Assembly: GCA_052033915.1 (NCBI GenBank)
Contig: JBPOJF010000015.1
Location: forward strand, 1-64,000
DNA from: CALMZY01 sp052033915
GTDB taxonomy: Bacteria > Verrucomicrobiota > Kiritimatiellia > CAIQIC01 > JAGNIJ01
DNA length: 64,000 nucleotides
Direction of reading: 5' to 3'
The translations under genes were made by a program, and so were the position numbers. The notes beneath the pieces are model-generated. The model made no database searches and was not told where the DNA came from. It saw only the letters and a list, made by a program, of their open reading frames with translations. This document shows positions 33,753 through 41,677 of the stretch, one piece after another. Every line of letters starts with the position of its first letter. Within the stretch, counting starts at the first letter, position 1.

Positions 33753-34586
33753 ATGAAAACGTACATCAAAGCCAACCAGCCGTGGTGGCGGATCGATCTC
33801 CGGGAAATCTGGGAGTATCGCGACCTGCTGCGGATGCTGGTCCGGCGCGACCTGACGGCGGTTTACAAGCAGACGGTTATCGGACCTTTTTGGTTTGTGA
33901 TCCAACCGCTGCTGACCACGATTGTATTCACTATCATCTTTGGGAACGTGGCTAATATTCCCACGGACGGCGTCCCGCATTTCGTGTTCTACATGAGCGG
34001 CACTATCTTTTGGAATTATTTCGCCGGCGTGCTCAACCACGGGGCCGGGTCGCTGGTGGCGAACAGCAACGTGCTGTCCAAAGTCTATTTTCCGCGCCTG
34101 ATTATTCCCCTCTCCGGGGTGTTCGTCAATTTTGCCCACCTAGCGCTCAATTTCGTCCTGTTTCTCGGATTCTGGGGTTGGTTCCTGTGGCAGGGCAGCG
34201 AAATGTCGCCGAACGGCTGGCTACTCTTCCTGCCAGCGCTGATCCTGCAATGTGGGTTGTTGGGTTTGGGCTTCGGACTGTGGGTGTCCGCATTGACCAT
34301 CAAATATCGCGATCTGCGTTTCGCTCTGCCGTTTCTCACGCAGTTGTGGATGTATGCCACGCCCATTGTGTATCCGGCCTCGCTGGTGGTGAAACCATCC
34401 CTGAAACTGATTCTCTGGCTCAATCCCATGACCGCCGTGGTGGAATTCGGCCGATATGGCTTTACAGGCCAGGGCTCCGCCGATCTCGCCGGCCTGGGTC
34501 TGAGTTGGACTGTGACCCTGCTGGTGCTGGTTTCTGGCTTATTCCTGTTCAACAAAGTCCAGCGCACATTCGTGGATACGATATGA
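33753..34586 (+). CDS. wzm: Polysaccharide ABC exporter, membrane subunit (Wzm/TagG-type)
   Basis: A 277-residue ABC-2 permease with six hydrophobic segments. Family blocks are LRMLVRRDLTAVYKQTVIGP (about 30-49) in the cytoplasmic N-terminus, FFGN-like IFGNVANI, and LWMYATPIVYPASLV near 205-220. The pair with the ATPase at 34583 (ATGA overlap) forms a Wzm/Wzt exporter that moves undecaprenyl-linked polysaccharide to the periplasm. It is the first gene of the long coupled operon reaching 46271. Confidence 0.93.
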   Translation: MKTYIKANQPWWRIDLREIWEYRDLLRMLVRRDLTAVYKQTVIGPFWFVIQPLLTTIVFTIIFGNVANIPTDGVPHFVFYMSGTIFWNYFAGVLNHGAGSLVANSNVLSKVYFPRLIIPLSGVFVNFAHLALNFVLFLGFWGWFLWQGSEMSPNGWLLFLPALILQCGLLGLGFGLWVSALTIKYRDLRFALPFLTQLWMYATPIVYPASLVVKPSLKLILWLNPMTAVVEFGRYGFTGQGSADLAGLGLSWTVTLLVLVSGLFLFNKVQRTFVDTI

Positions 34587-35926
34587 GCGAGCCCGCCATT
34601 TCCATTCGCAACCTGTCCAAGTGTTATCAGCTCGGGACCATCGGTCGCCACACGCTGGTGGACGAGGCGCAATACTGGTGGCACAAGATTCGGGGCCGCG
34701 ATCCACGCCTTTTCATGACCAAGATCGGCCTCTTGGCCACCGAAAAACGGAAAGCGGATGCCGAGCGGGAGGGCAATCCGGAATTCTGGGCGCTGAAGGA
34801 TGTTTCGTTCGACGTTCAGCCGGGCGAGGTGCTCGGTGTTATCGGGCGAAACGGCGCGGGCAAGTCCACGCTCTTGAAACTACTTACGCGTGTCACGGAG
34901 CCCACGGCCGGCGAAGTCGTCATTAATGGCCGGGTAGCCTCGCTGCTGGAAGTCGGAACCGGTTTCCACCCCGAGTTGACCGGGCGCGAGAACGTCTACA
35001 TGAACGGCACCATTCTCGGGATGAAGAAGCGGGAGATTGACGCGAAGTTAGACGAGATTGTGGCATTTTCGGAACTGGAGAAGTTCATCGACACGCCGGT
35101 GAAACGCTATTCAAGCGGCATGTACGTGCGGCTGGCGTTCGCGGTGGCGGCGCATCTGGAGCCGGAGATCCTTCTGGTGGACGAGGTGCTGGCAGTGGGC
35201 GACGCGGCGTTCCAAAAAAAGTGCCTCGGGAAAATGGGTGATGTGGCAAAGCAGGGGAGGACCATCCTGTTTGTGAGCCACAACATGGCCTCGCTGCTGG
35301 GCCTGTGTACGAGGGGGGTCTTGCTGAAGGACGGGGCCTTGGCCATACAGGGGGACATCGAGGATGTGATTTCCCACTATTTGGGGGGGCAAGGTACTCT
35401 AGGGGCCGTCCGGCGACCGGATGATGCGTCCAAGGATTGGCATGTACGAAGCGTGGTGCTGGGCAAGGACGGACAGACGCTCTTCCGAAGTTCCTCGACC
35501 ATGGAGATCCGCATCGGCTGCTCCGTCCACCGGCCGGTCCGGGGCGCCCAGCTGGCATTCGAATTTCGCAACCAGTACGACGAGTGCATCTTCTCGACGA
35601 CGAACCAGGATGCGACGGGCTCTAAGGACGAAATGCTTCCAGCGGGGGATTATGAATGGATCTGCCGGATTCCGCTCAGTATCTATCGCGCTGGCCGCTA
35701 TTCCCTCGCGGTGACTTCATCCGTGCCCGGCATCCGGATGCTGGATGTTTTCGAACCGAATGTATTCTTTGACATCCAGGACGATGCGAGCCCCATCCAC
35801 AAATTGGGGCAGAACCGGCGAGGCGTCATTCTGCCGATCGTCACATGGACGGTCCGCTCCATTTCCGATTTCCAGGTTCTTGATCACCAGAACCGTGCTG
35901 AAACCCAGGAAAATTCATCATGCTGA
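34583..35926 (+). CDS. wzt: Polysaccharide ABC exporter, ATPase with C-terminal glycan-binding domain (Wzt-type)
   Basis: A 447-residue protein. The ATPase domain has Walker A GRNGAGKST (about 89-97), signature YSSGMYVRLAF (about 176-186), Walker B ILLVDEVLAVGD (about 197-208) and the switch His in FVSHN. An insertion (WWHKIRGRDPRLF and following, about 30-70) precedes the Walker A strand, as in Wzt proteins. Residues about 285-435 form the extra beta-sandwich that in Wzt recognises the capped end of the exported chain, so export may depend on a terminal modification; the methyltransferases downstream are candidates for the cap. The end overlaps the next gene by seven bases. Confidence 0.93.
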   Translation: MSEPAISIRNLSKCYQLGTIGRHTLVDEAQYWWHKIRGRDPRLFMTKIGLLATEKRKADAEREGNPEFWALKDVSFDVQPGEVLGVIGRNGAGKSTLLKLLTRVTEPTAGEVVINGRVASLLEVGTGFHPELTGRENVYMNGTILGMKKREIDAKLDEIVAFSELEKFIDTPVKRYSSGMYVRLAFAVAAHLEPEILLVDEVLAVGDAAFQKKCLGKMGDVAKQGRTILFVSHNMASLLGLCTRGVLLKDGALAIQGDIEDVISHYLGGQGTLGAVRRPDDASKDWHVRSVVLGKDGQTLFRSSSTMEIRIGCSVHRPVRGAQLAFEFRNQYDECIFSTTNQDATGSKDEMLPAGDYEWICRIPLSIYRAGRYSLAVTSSVPGIRMLDVFEPNVFFDIQDDASPIHKLGQNRRGVILPIVTWTVRSISDFQVLDHQNRAETQENSSC

Positions 35927-36624
35927 AACCGCTGCTATCTGTGCTGGGCCTGCGATACCCAGATATGTCCCCTCCTCCCTCAAAGCCGAATCCAAAGGAT
36001 TACTCCACAATCGTGGGCAAGGGGTCGGTTGTTCCTTGCCAGATCGAGGCGTATTTCCTGGCCCTCAACGCCTATGTCGATGAGGGTGCGCAGGTTCTGG
36101 ATGTCGGATTCGGGTTGGGCTACGGACTCAATATCCTGGCCATCAAAGCCCGGCAGGTTTCTGGAGTGGACGTCGATCCGAAAGTCCTCGCCTATTGCAA
36201 CGACACGGTGCGTGGCCGAAATCCACGCCTTGACCGTTTGGAACTGTACAATGGCCTAGAGTTGCCCTTTGCCGATGGGGAGTTCGATCTCCTCACATGC
36301 GTAGATGTTTTGGAGCATGTCGAAGATTATCATGCATTACTGGATGAAATGCTTCGGGTCAGCCGAAAAGGGGTTTTTATCAGTACGCCCAATCGTAGGC
36401 CCGAGTACACCAATCCCGATGGGGCACCCAAGAACTATTGGCATCTCCGAGAATGGACTTATGAGGAGTTGAATTCCATTCTGACTCAGCATGGAGAAGT
36501 GGAATGGCATTTTCTGGATGGGCCTTATGACGGGCCTTTCCGCATTGAAAAAGCCGTTGGTTCCGAAACCTTGACTTTGACTCCATTTTTATTCAAGGCA
36601 CCGTCTAAGGTCGTGCAGAAATGA
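35920..36624 (+). CDS. Class I SAM-dependent methyltransferase
   Basis: A 234-residue enzyme with VLDVGFGLGYG (about 59-69) as motif I, GVDVDP (about 85-90) and LTCVDVLEHVEDYHALLDEM (about 124-143). It belongs with Methyltransf_11/25-type enzymes of surface-glycan loci. Directly behind Wzt it could supply the terminal methyl group read by the Wzt C-terminal domain, as WbdD-type enzymes do elsewhere; there is no kinase domain here. GC content begins to fall inside this gene. Confidence 0.83.
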   Translation: MLKPLLSVLGLRYPDMSPPPSKPNPKDYSTIVGKGSVVPCQIEAYFLALNAYVDEGAQVLDVGFGLGYGLNILAIKARQVSGVDVDPKVLAYCNDTVRGRNPRLDRLELYNGLELPFADGEFDLLTCVDVLEHVEDYHALLDEMLRVSRKGVFISTPNRRPEYTNPDGAPKNYWHLREWTYEELNSILTQHGEVEWHFLDGPYDGPFRIEKAVGSETLTLTPFLFKAPSKVVQK

Positions 36625-37493
36625 ATGAAGCCAAAAAAAGTATAGAGTTCTCATGGAAACCGCATGAGTTTGATGCACTTCTTCGTTCTTGCCTTTTGGA
36701 TGATGGCGTACAGTTATCAATGCTGTACCTGTCTGATCGGGACATGCGGGTGCTGGAAGCCGGCTGTGGCCTTGGCCGTGTTGTAAAATATCTTTATGAC
36801 TTGAATTACCATTATGTAGAAGGCATTGAGCTGAGCCAGGCGGCTGTGGACTGGGTCAACAGGCATTACCCGGAACTCCAAATCATCCAGGGTGATCTTC
36901 TCAGAATGCCCTATGAAGATGGGCGCTTTGATGTGGTACTGTCTTACGGGGTGGTGGAACACTTTAGGGAGGGATTGGATGCTCCCCTCCGATCATTGTG
37001 GCGAGTGCTAAAGGAGGGCGGCCTTGCTGTCGTTACTGTGCCGTCATGCAACACGTTGCGGCGCATGGGAATATTTTGGAGAAAGTTGTGTCGACAGGTG
37101 GATCCGAGGTGTAACGCGGTGATTCGATGGATATGTAAAAGAGCGCCGCTGCTTCCGAATCCCGAAGAACAAGGGCCATACCATGTGTATTTGAATGGGG
37201 GTAGATTTTTTGAGTATCGCCTTCGGCCAAATGAATTTGAACAGTGTTGCCGCAAGGCGGGGTTTAAAATTTTACGAAGTGTTCCGATTTCCCATATCGA
37301 TGGCTTGTACCACTCGTTCGGCAGAAAGCTGATTCGTTTTGAAAACTGGACATTTTATCTGACGCGGACAGCCCGGATATTGAATGCCGCCTTTAAAAGA
37401 ATTCCCTTTTTCCATAATCACATGCACGCATGTGTCTTGGTCAAGCCGCCGGCGGCGGACTCCTCGCAACCCATGCGAGTTTCCTCATGCTGA
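36621..37493 (+). CDS. Class I SAM-dependent methyltransferase
   Basis: A 290-residue enzyme with VLEAGCGLGRVV (about 44-55) as motif I, IELSQAAVDW and FDVVLSYGVVEHF (about 110-122). The C-terminal half (LLPNPEEQGPYHVYLNGG onward) has the extra lid seen in sugar or lipid methyltransferases. Its base composition is clearly AT-richer than neighbours at 30 or 55 kb; some 60-base rows are only 35-40% GC, which suggests acquisition. It overlaps the previous gene by ATGA and the next by seven bases. Confidence 0.83.
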   Translation: MNEAKKSIEFSWKPHEFDALLRSCLLDDGVQLSMLYLSDRDMRVLEAGCGLGRVVKYLYDLNYHYVEGIELSQAAVDWVNRHYPELQIIQGDLLRMPYEDGRFDVVLSYGVVEHFREGLDAPLRSLWRVLKEGGLAVVTVPSCNTLRRMGIFWRKLCRQVDPRCNAVIRWICKRAPLLPNPEEQGPYHVYLNGGRFFEYRLRPNEFEQCCRKAGFKILRSVPISHIDGLYHSFGRKLIRFENWTFYLTRTARILNAAFKRIPFFHNHMHACVLVKPPAADSSQPMRVSSC

Positions 37494-38689
37494 AGCGCTT
37501 TGCATCCTATTTGCTGCCCCGGGCATCGAAGGTTGCGAACGGCTCGAAACCATATCCCGTCCATTTGCCGGCCCGAGGATCTCCAATCCGCGGAACCGCC
37601 CTGCTCAGCTATATCTCCAATTCGGTCATTTGGCCGGATGACCATCCGCAGCTAAAAACCCACAGTAATTATTGGGAGTGTCGCGAAATCGCCCGTCTAT
37701 TAAGTGCACGAGGATACGCTGTGGATGCAATCGACTGGAGCGACTCTGTCTTTCTGCCTGATCGGCCGTACGATTTGATCTTGGATATTGACGCTAATTT
37801 GCAGCGGCTTGCGCCGTTGTTGCCCGGAAGTACGGTACGGATCCTCCACCTCACGGGGAGTTACGGGCCCTTTCAGCATCAGGCGGAGTTGGGGCGGGTG
37901 GCTGATTTTGAGAAGCGAACCGGAAAGCTTTACAGCCCTAAGCGGCTGGTCCGTTGGCTTGAACTGGCGGAGCGGTCTTTGGATCTGGCTCATGCCTGTT
38001 CCCTTCTGGGAAACGAGTTCACGCTGAAAACTTATCCGGAAAAATATCGAAATAAAATTACGCTGATTCCTGTAAGTGGGTCGCTCTTGTCGTGCGTTCG
38101 GACGGCTTCCGAGTTGTATCCGGAGAGGCGGGAGTTTATGTGGTATTTTGGCAGCGGTGCGGTTCACAAGGGGTTGGACTTGGTGCTGGATGTTTTCCGC
38201 GTTCATCCTGAATGGACACTGCATGTCGTGGGCAACGCCCCGCACGAGCGGGATTTTGCAGTTGCCTACGGGAGCCATTTGTCTCAACCGAATGTCCGGG
38301 TCCACGGATATTTGGCGCCGGGCGATGCGGATTTTGCGGAGAAAATCCGGAATGTCTTTTGTTTCATTGCGCCGTCCTGCAGCGAGGGGACCAGCCCGGC
38401 GGTCGTCACATGCCTCCAAATGGGCCTTTACCCAATCATAAGCCGACAAACCGGTATGGATCTTCCGCCGGGCTGTGGCATGTATCTGGAAGAATTGAAT
38501 GCCGCATCCATTGAGAAGGCGATTTACGACTTGTTGGGCTTGGGCAAGGAGGAGGTTGTCCGGCAGATTTCGGCCTGCCGACAAATGGCATTGAAGGCCT
38601 ACGGCCGTTCGGCGTTCAGCGCGGCGTTTACGGAATTTCTCCGGAAAGTTCTCGGGACAAACCAATCGCGGGATGGGCATTCGATATGA
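37487..38689 (+). CDS. GT4-like glycosyltransferase
   Basis: A 400-residue GT-B protein. The N-terminal domain has LLSYISNSVIWPDD and a DLILDIDANL segment. The donor domain has FGSGAVHKGLDLVLDVF (about 228-244) and CSEGTSPAVVTCLQMGLYP (about 313-331), the E-x-x-SPA variant of the GT4 donor site. The start MLKRFA at 37487 overlaps the previous stop by seven bases; the same TCATGCTGAA junction is found at 35917. It lies in the lower-GC stretch. Sugar specificity is unknown. Confidence 0.78.
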   Translation: MLKRFASYLLPRASKVANGSKPYPVHLPARGSPIRGTALLSYISNSVIWPDDHPQLKTHSNYWECREIARLLSARGYAVDAIDWSDSVFLPDRPYDLILDIDANLQRLAPLLPGSTVRILHLTGSYGPFQHQAELGRVADFEKRTGKLYSPKRLVRWLELAERSLDLAHACSLLGNEFTLKTYPEKYRNKITLIPVSGSLLSCVRTASELYPERREFMWYFGSGAVHKGLDLVLDVFRVHPEWTLHVVGNAPHERDFAVAYGSHLSQPNVRVHGYLAPGDADFAEKIRNVFCFIAPSCSEGTSPAVVTCLQMGLYPIISRQTGMDLPPGCGMYLEELNAASIEKAIYDLLGLGKEEVVRQISACRQMALKAYGRSAFSAAFTEFLRKVLGTNQSRDGHSI

Positions 38690-39732
38690 TACGCGCCTGC
38701 ATCGACGGATATATTTTCGGCATGGCTCCCGGTGGCGGGATCGCTCGGTATTGGACAGAGGTCATCCGCGCGTCTGCAGAGCTCGAATTACCTATTCAGT
38801 TTGACGTGGTCGTTGCCCCTGGTATACGAAGATTGAAGGGCATTTCGTTTCGGATGCATAGGAGCTTTTTCGCGTATTGGGCAGCATTCAGGGCGGATAT
38901 TTTTCATAGCACCTATTATACCCGATGGCCTCGGATTCGATGTTCCGAGGTGACCACTGTATACGATTTTGTCGATGCGTCATTCCCTTTGTTGCATCCC
39001 AATCGCGAAGGCTTTGTGGAACGACAATTTGCTTCCCTCCGCCAGGCCGCAGTGGTGATTGCTATTTCAAAGTCCACACGCGATTTGGCGGTGAAACTGG
39101 CGGGAATCGATCCGGCGCGGGTTTTTGTGGCCTATCCGGCAGTAGCGGAGTCATTTGCTCAGCCTGTTCCCTCGGTGGATGAAATTCGTAGGTTCTGCGC
39201 GGAACACACCGGTGGCGCGCCCTATCTGGTTCATGTGGGTAATCGAAAGAACTACAAGAATTTTAGGATGATTTTGAAAGCATATTGTCGGGCGGTGCCG
39301 GGTACAGACCGGCATCTGTTGGTGTTGGGGGGGCAACAGTCCTTTGGCGAGGAAGAGGTGGATTGGATTTTCTCCGCGCATTTGCAGGATCGTATTCACT
39401 TTTTACCACAGGTGGACGATGCAACTTTACGACTGGCTTATGCGGGTGCGGATGCGTTGGTGCACGCCTCGCGGATGGAAGGGTTTGGCATTCCGGTGAT
39501 TGAGGCCCTGGCCTGCGGGACGGGTCTGATACTGTCCGACATCCCGGTCTATCGCGAAATTGCGGAAGGTTACGCCTCTTTTGTTGAAGTGGACAATTTA
39601 GAAGCATGGGTTCGAGCGCTGCAAGCGCCGGTGGCAGTCCAGCCGGCATGGCGAGAAGAAGTGTTGCGGCGGTATACTTGGGACGAGGCAGCGCGGATAC
39701 ATGTCCAGGCATATGAAAGTGCGCTTTTGTGA
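38686..39732 (+). CDS. GT4-family glycosyltransferase
   Basis: A 348-residue GT-B enzyme. The acceptor domain has GMAPGGGIARYWTEV and IFHSTYYT (as in mannosyltransferase-like GT4 enzymes of O-antigen loci). The donor domain has LVHVGNRKNYKNF (about 184-196) and HASRMEGFGIPVIEALACG (about 261-279). ATGA and GTGA overlaps couple it to both neighbours. A run of seven G (39327-39333) lies within the frame. It lies in the lower-GC stretch. Confidence 0.88.
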   Translation: MIRACIDGYIFGMAPGGGIARYWTEVIRASAELELPIQFDVVVAPGIRRLKGISFRMHRSFFAYWAAFRADIFHSTYYTRWPRIRCSEVTTVYDFVDASFPLLHPNREGFVERQFASLRQAAVVIAISKSTRDLAVKLAGIDPARVFVAYPAVAESFAQPVPSVDEIRRFCAEHTGGAPYLVHVGNRKNYKNFRMILKAYCRAVPGTDRHLLVLGGQQSFGEEEVDWIFSAHLQDRIHFLPQVDDATLRLAYAGADALVHASRMEGFGIPVIEALACGTGLILSDIPVYREIAEGYASFVEVDNLEAWVRALQAPVAVQPAWREEVLRRYTWDEAARIHVQAYESALL

Positions 39733-40598
39733 AGGAATCCGCTTCGTTCAAGCTTAGCATCATCACGGTCAACCTGAATCAGGCGGACGGTCTAGCCCGG
39801 ACACTGGACAGCGTGCGGGAGCAGACGTTTCGCGATTTTGAGCATATTGTGGTGGATGGAGGCAGCACGGATGGCAGTTTGGAAGTCATCAAGGCCAGGA
39901 CGGACGGCTTGGCCTTCTGGGTGTCGGAGCCGGATGCCGGCATCTATGCGGCCATGAACAAGGGGCTGCGCCGGGCGCAAGGCGAGTATGTATATTTCCT
40001 CAACAGCGGCGACCGGCTGTTTGCCTCTGGCACGCTGGCGCAGATTTTCGCTGAGGATGAATATTGCGAAGATCTGTTGTATGGCGATGTCGTGCGTCCT
40101 AACGAGTGCGGCGAGCTTTGGGAGTGTCGCCATCCCGAAATTCTGACGCCGGCGGCGTTCTTTGGTTTTGGCGTCTGCCAGCAGGCCATTTTCTACCGGC
40201 ACGCGCTTTTCGGCGCGCTGGGGGAGTTCGATGAAAGTCTCCGCATCGCCGGCGACTGGGAGTTCAACCTCCGGGTGCTGCTGGCGCGGCGAACGGCTCG
40301 GCGCCTGCCGTTCCCGGTGGTGCGCTACCAGGGAGGGGGGGTCAGTGCGACGCGCACCGAACAGGCCGCCCGCGAAAAGGAAGCTATCCTCCGGAGGCAT
40401 CTGCCCGCCGCCGTATATCAGGACTATGAGCGGCTGCTTTTCCTGGAAGGGGAACACGTTCGGTTGAAGAAATACGAGGATTGGGCAACCCAGATACGGG
40501 ATCGGAATCCGCTGCTGAACTACGCCATGGCGACCAAATGGTTTTGGGAGAGGCTTCGGCGGGGGGCCGTGCGTCGCGGGGGGGGAGGGGACGCATGA
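39729..40598 (+). CDS. GT2-family glycosyltransferase (WcaA/EpsE-like)
   Basis: A 289-residue GT-A enzyme. SIITVNLNQADGLARTLDSV, HIVVDGGSTDGS (about 39-50) and SEPDAGIYAAMNKGL (about 66-80) are the typical first half; FLNSGDRLF holds the metal site and GDWEFNLRVL the acceptor-side acid. The GTG start at 39729 overlaps the previous stop (GTGA). Two poly-G runs fall in the 3' part: seven G at 40335-40341 and eight at 40578-40585, the latter 13 bases before the stop. Confidence 0.88.
   Translation: MKESASFKLSIITVNLNQADGLARTLDSVREQTFRDFEHIVVDGGSTDGSLEVIKARTDGLAFWVSEPDAGIYAAMNKGLRRAQGEYVYFLNSGDRLFASGTLAQIFAEDEYCEDLLYGDVVRPNECGELWECRHPEILTPAAFFGFGVCQQAIFYRHALFGALGEFDESLRIAGDWEFNLRVLLARRTARRLPFPVVRYQGGGVSATRTEQAAREKEAILRRHLPAAVYQDYERLLFLEGEHVRLKKYEDWATQIRDRNPLLNYAMATKWFWERLRRGAVRRGGGGDA
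40578..40585 (+). repeat. Poly-G tract (8 G) at the 3' end of a glycosyltransferase gene
   Basis: Eight G in a row encode part of the RRGGGGDA terminus of the GT2 and lie ten bases upstream of the next gene's ATG at 40595. Slippage would alter the last residues and shift the stop, thereby changing coupling to the next gene. Confidence 0.7.
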
Positions 40599-41677
40599 AG
40601 ATTCTCATCGCGTTCAACCGGGATTTAAATCCGTACGTGGAGGTTTTGGCTGCAGGCCTCGCAGCCGCCGGATGTCCCGTGGACATGGGCACGGAGCAGT
40701 TCTGGAGTGAAAATCTATTCGGTCACGACGTCGTGCATATCCAGTGGCCGGAGACGCTGTTCGACTGGCGCGTCCCGAGCGTGATCGAAATGGAGTTCCT
40801 GCGCCGGCGGCTGAAGGAGATCCATGCGCGGGCGACGATCGTTTACACGCGCCACAACGAGGTGTCGCACCATGTCCGCGCGGACAATGCGGCGGTCCTG
40901 AAGGATCTGTATTCGTTGGTCGAATCGGCATGCGACGTGATGGTGCATCTGGGCGAGGCCAGCCGGAGGGATTGCGCGGCGCGCCCGGGGCTTGCCGGCA
41001 AGCGGCATGTCGTGATTCCCATTCCGGTCTACGACGAACTCTACGCGCCCCATCTGGGGATGACGCGTGAGGAGGCGCGGGGGCGGTTAGGGTTGCCGCA
41101 AGGACGCAAGATTGTGCTGGCCTTCGGGAACTTCCGCCATGAGGCGGAGCGGCGGTTGGTGGCGGACGCGGTTGCGGGATTGCAGGGCCACCGGGTCTGT
41201 CTGGTCGCGCCTAAGTGGCACAAGGCGCGGGATTACTCTTTCTCCCCCGTCCATCCGATGCTGGCGTTGCGTTCGGCGCGCAAGGCCGCATGGGCCTGGC
41301 GGCGCGGATGGAGGTTGGACGCGAAGAAAATCATGTCCGACGAAGACGTGGCCCGGTACTTCGCGGCGATGGACGTCGTGTTCATCCCGCGAGTGGACGA
41401 ATTGAATTCGGGCAACGTGCCGATGGGATTCCTGTTTGGGAAGGTGGTGGTGGGGCCGGATGTCGGGAACATCGGGGAGTGGCTGCGCGCGACGGGCAAT
41501 CCGGTGTTCGACGCCGCCGATCCAGAGTCGGCGCGGTCGGCGCTGGTTGAGGCGCTGCGGCTGGCAGAGGGGGATCAAGGGGGGAAGAACCGCGTCTTCG
41601 CCGGGGCGAACTGGACGACGCGGAAGATCGGCGGAGAACTGGCCCAGTTGTATCGGAGCCTTCATGCGGAGCGGTGA
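40595..41677 (+). CDS. GT-B-like glycosyltransferase (GT4-type)
   Basis: A 360-residue protein. It starts with KILIAFNRDLNPYVEVLAAGL, then DVVHIQWPETLFDW and YTRHNEVSHHV, the acceptor-domain pattern of GT4-like enzymes that carry HIHW-type motifs. The donor half has VLAFGNFRHEAERRLV and RVDELNSGNVPMGFLFGKVV (about 268-287), where the usual E-G is replaced by NSGNVPM. It is coupled by ATGA to the GT2 before it and overlaps the next gene by 14 bases. Glycosyltransferase function is likely; the sugar is unknown. Confidence 0.75.
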   Translation: MKILIAFNRDLNPYVEVLAAGLAAAGCPVDMGTEQFWSENLFGHDVVHIQWPETLFDWRVPSVIEMEFLRRRLKEIHARATIVYTRHNEVSHHVRADNAAVLKDLYSLVESACDVMVHLGEASRRDCAARPGLAGKRHVVIPIPVYDELYAPHLGMTREEARGRLGLPQGRKIVLAFGNFRHEAERRLVADAVAGLQGHRVCLVAPKWHKARDYSFSPVHPMLALRSARKAAWAWRRGWRLDAKKIMSDEDVARYFAAMDVVFIPRVDELNSGNVPMGFLFGKVVVGPDVGNIGEWLRATGNPVFDAADPESARSALVEALRLAEGDQGGKNRVFAGANWTTRKIGGELAQLYRSLHAER

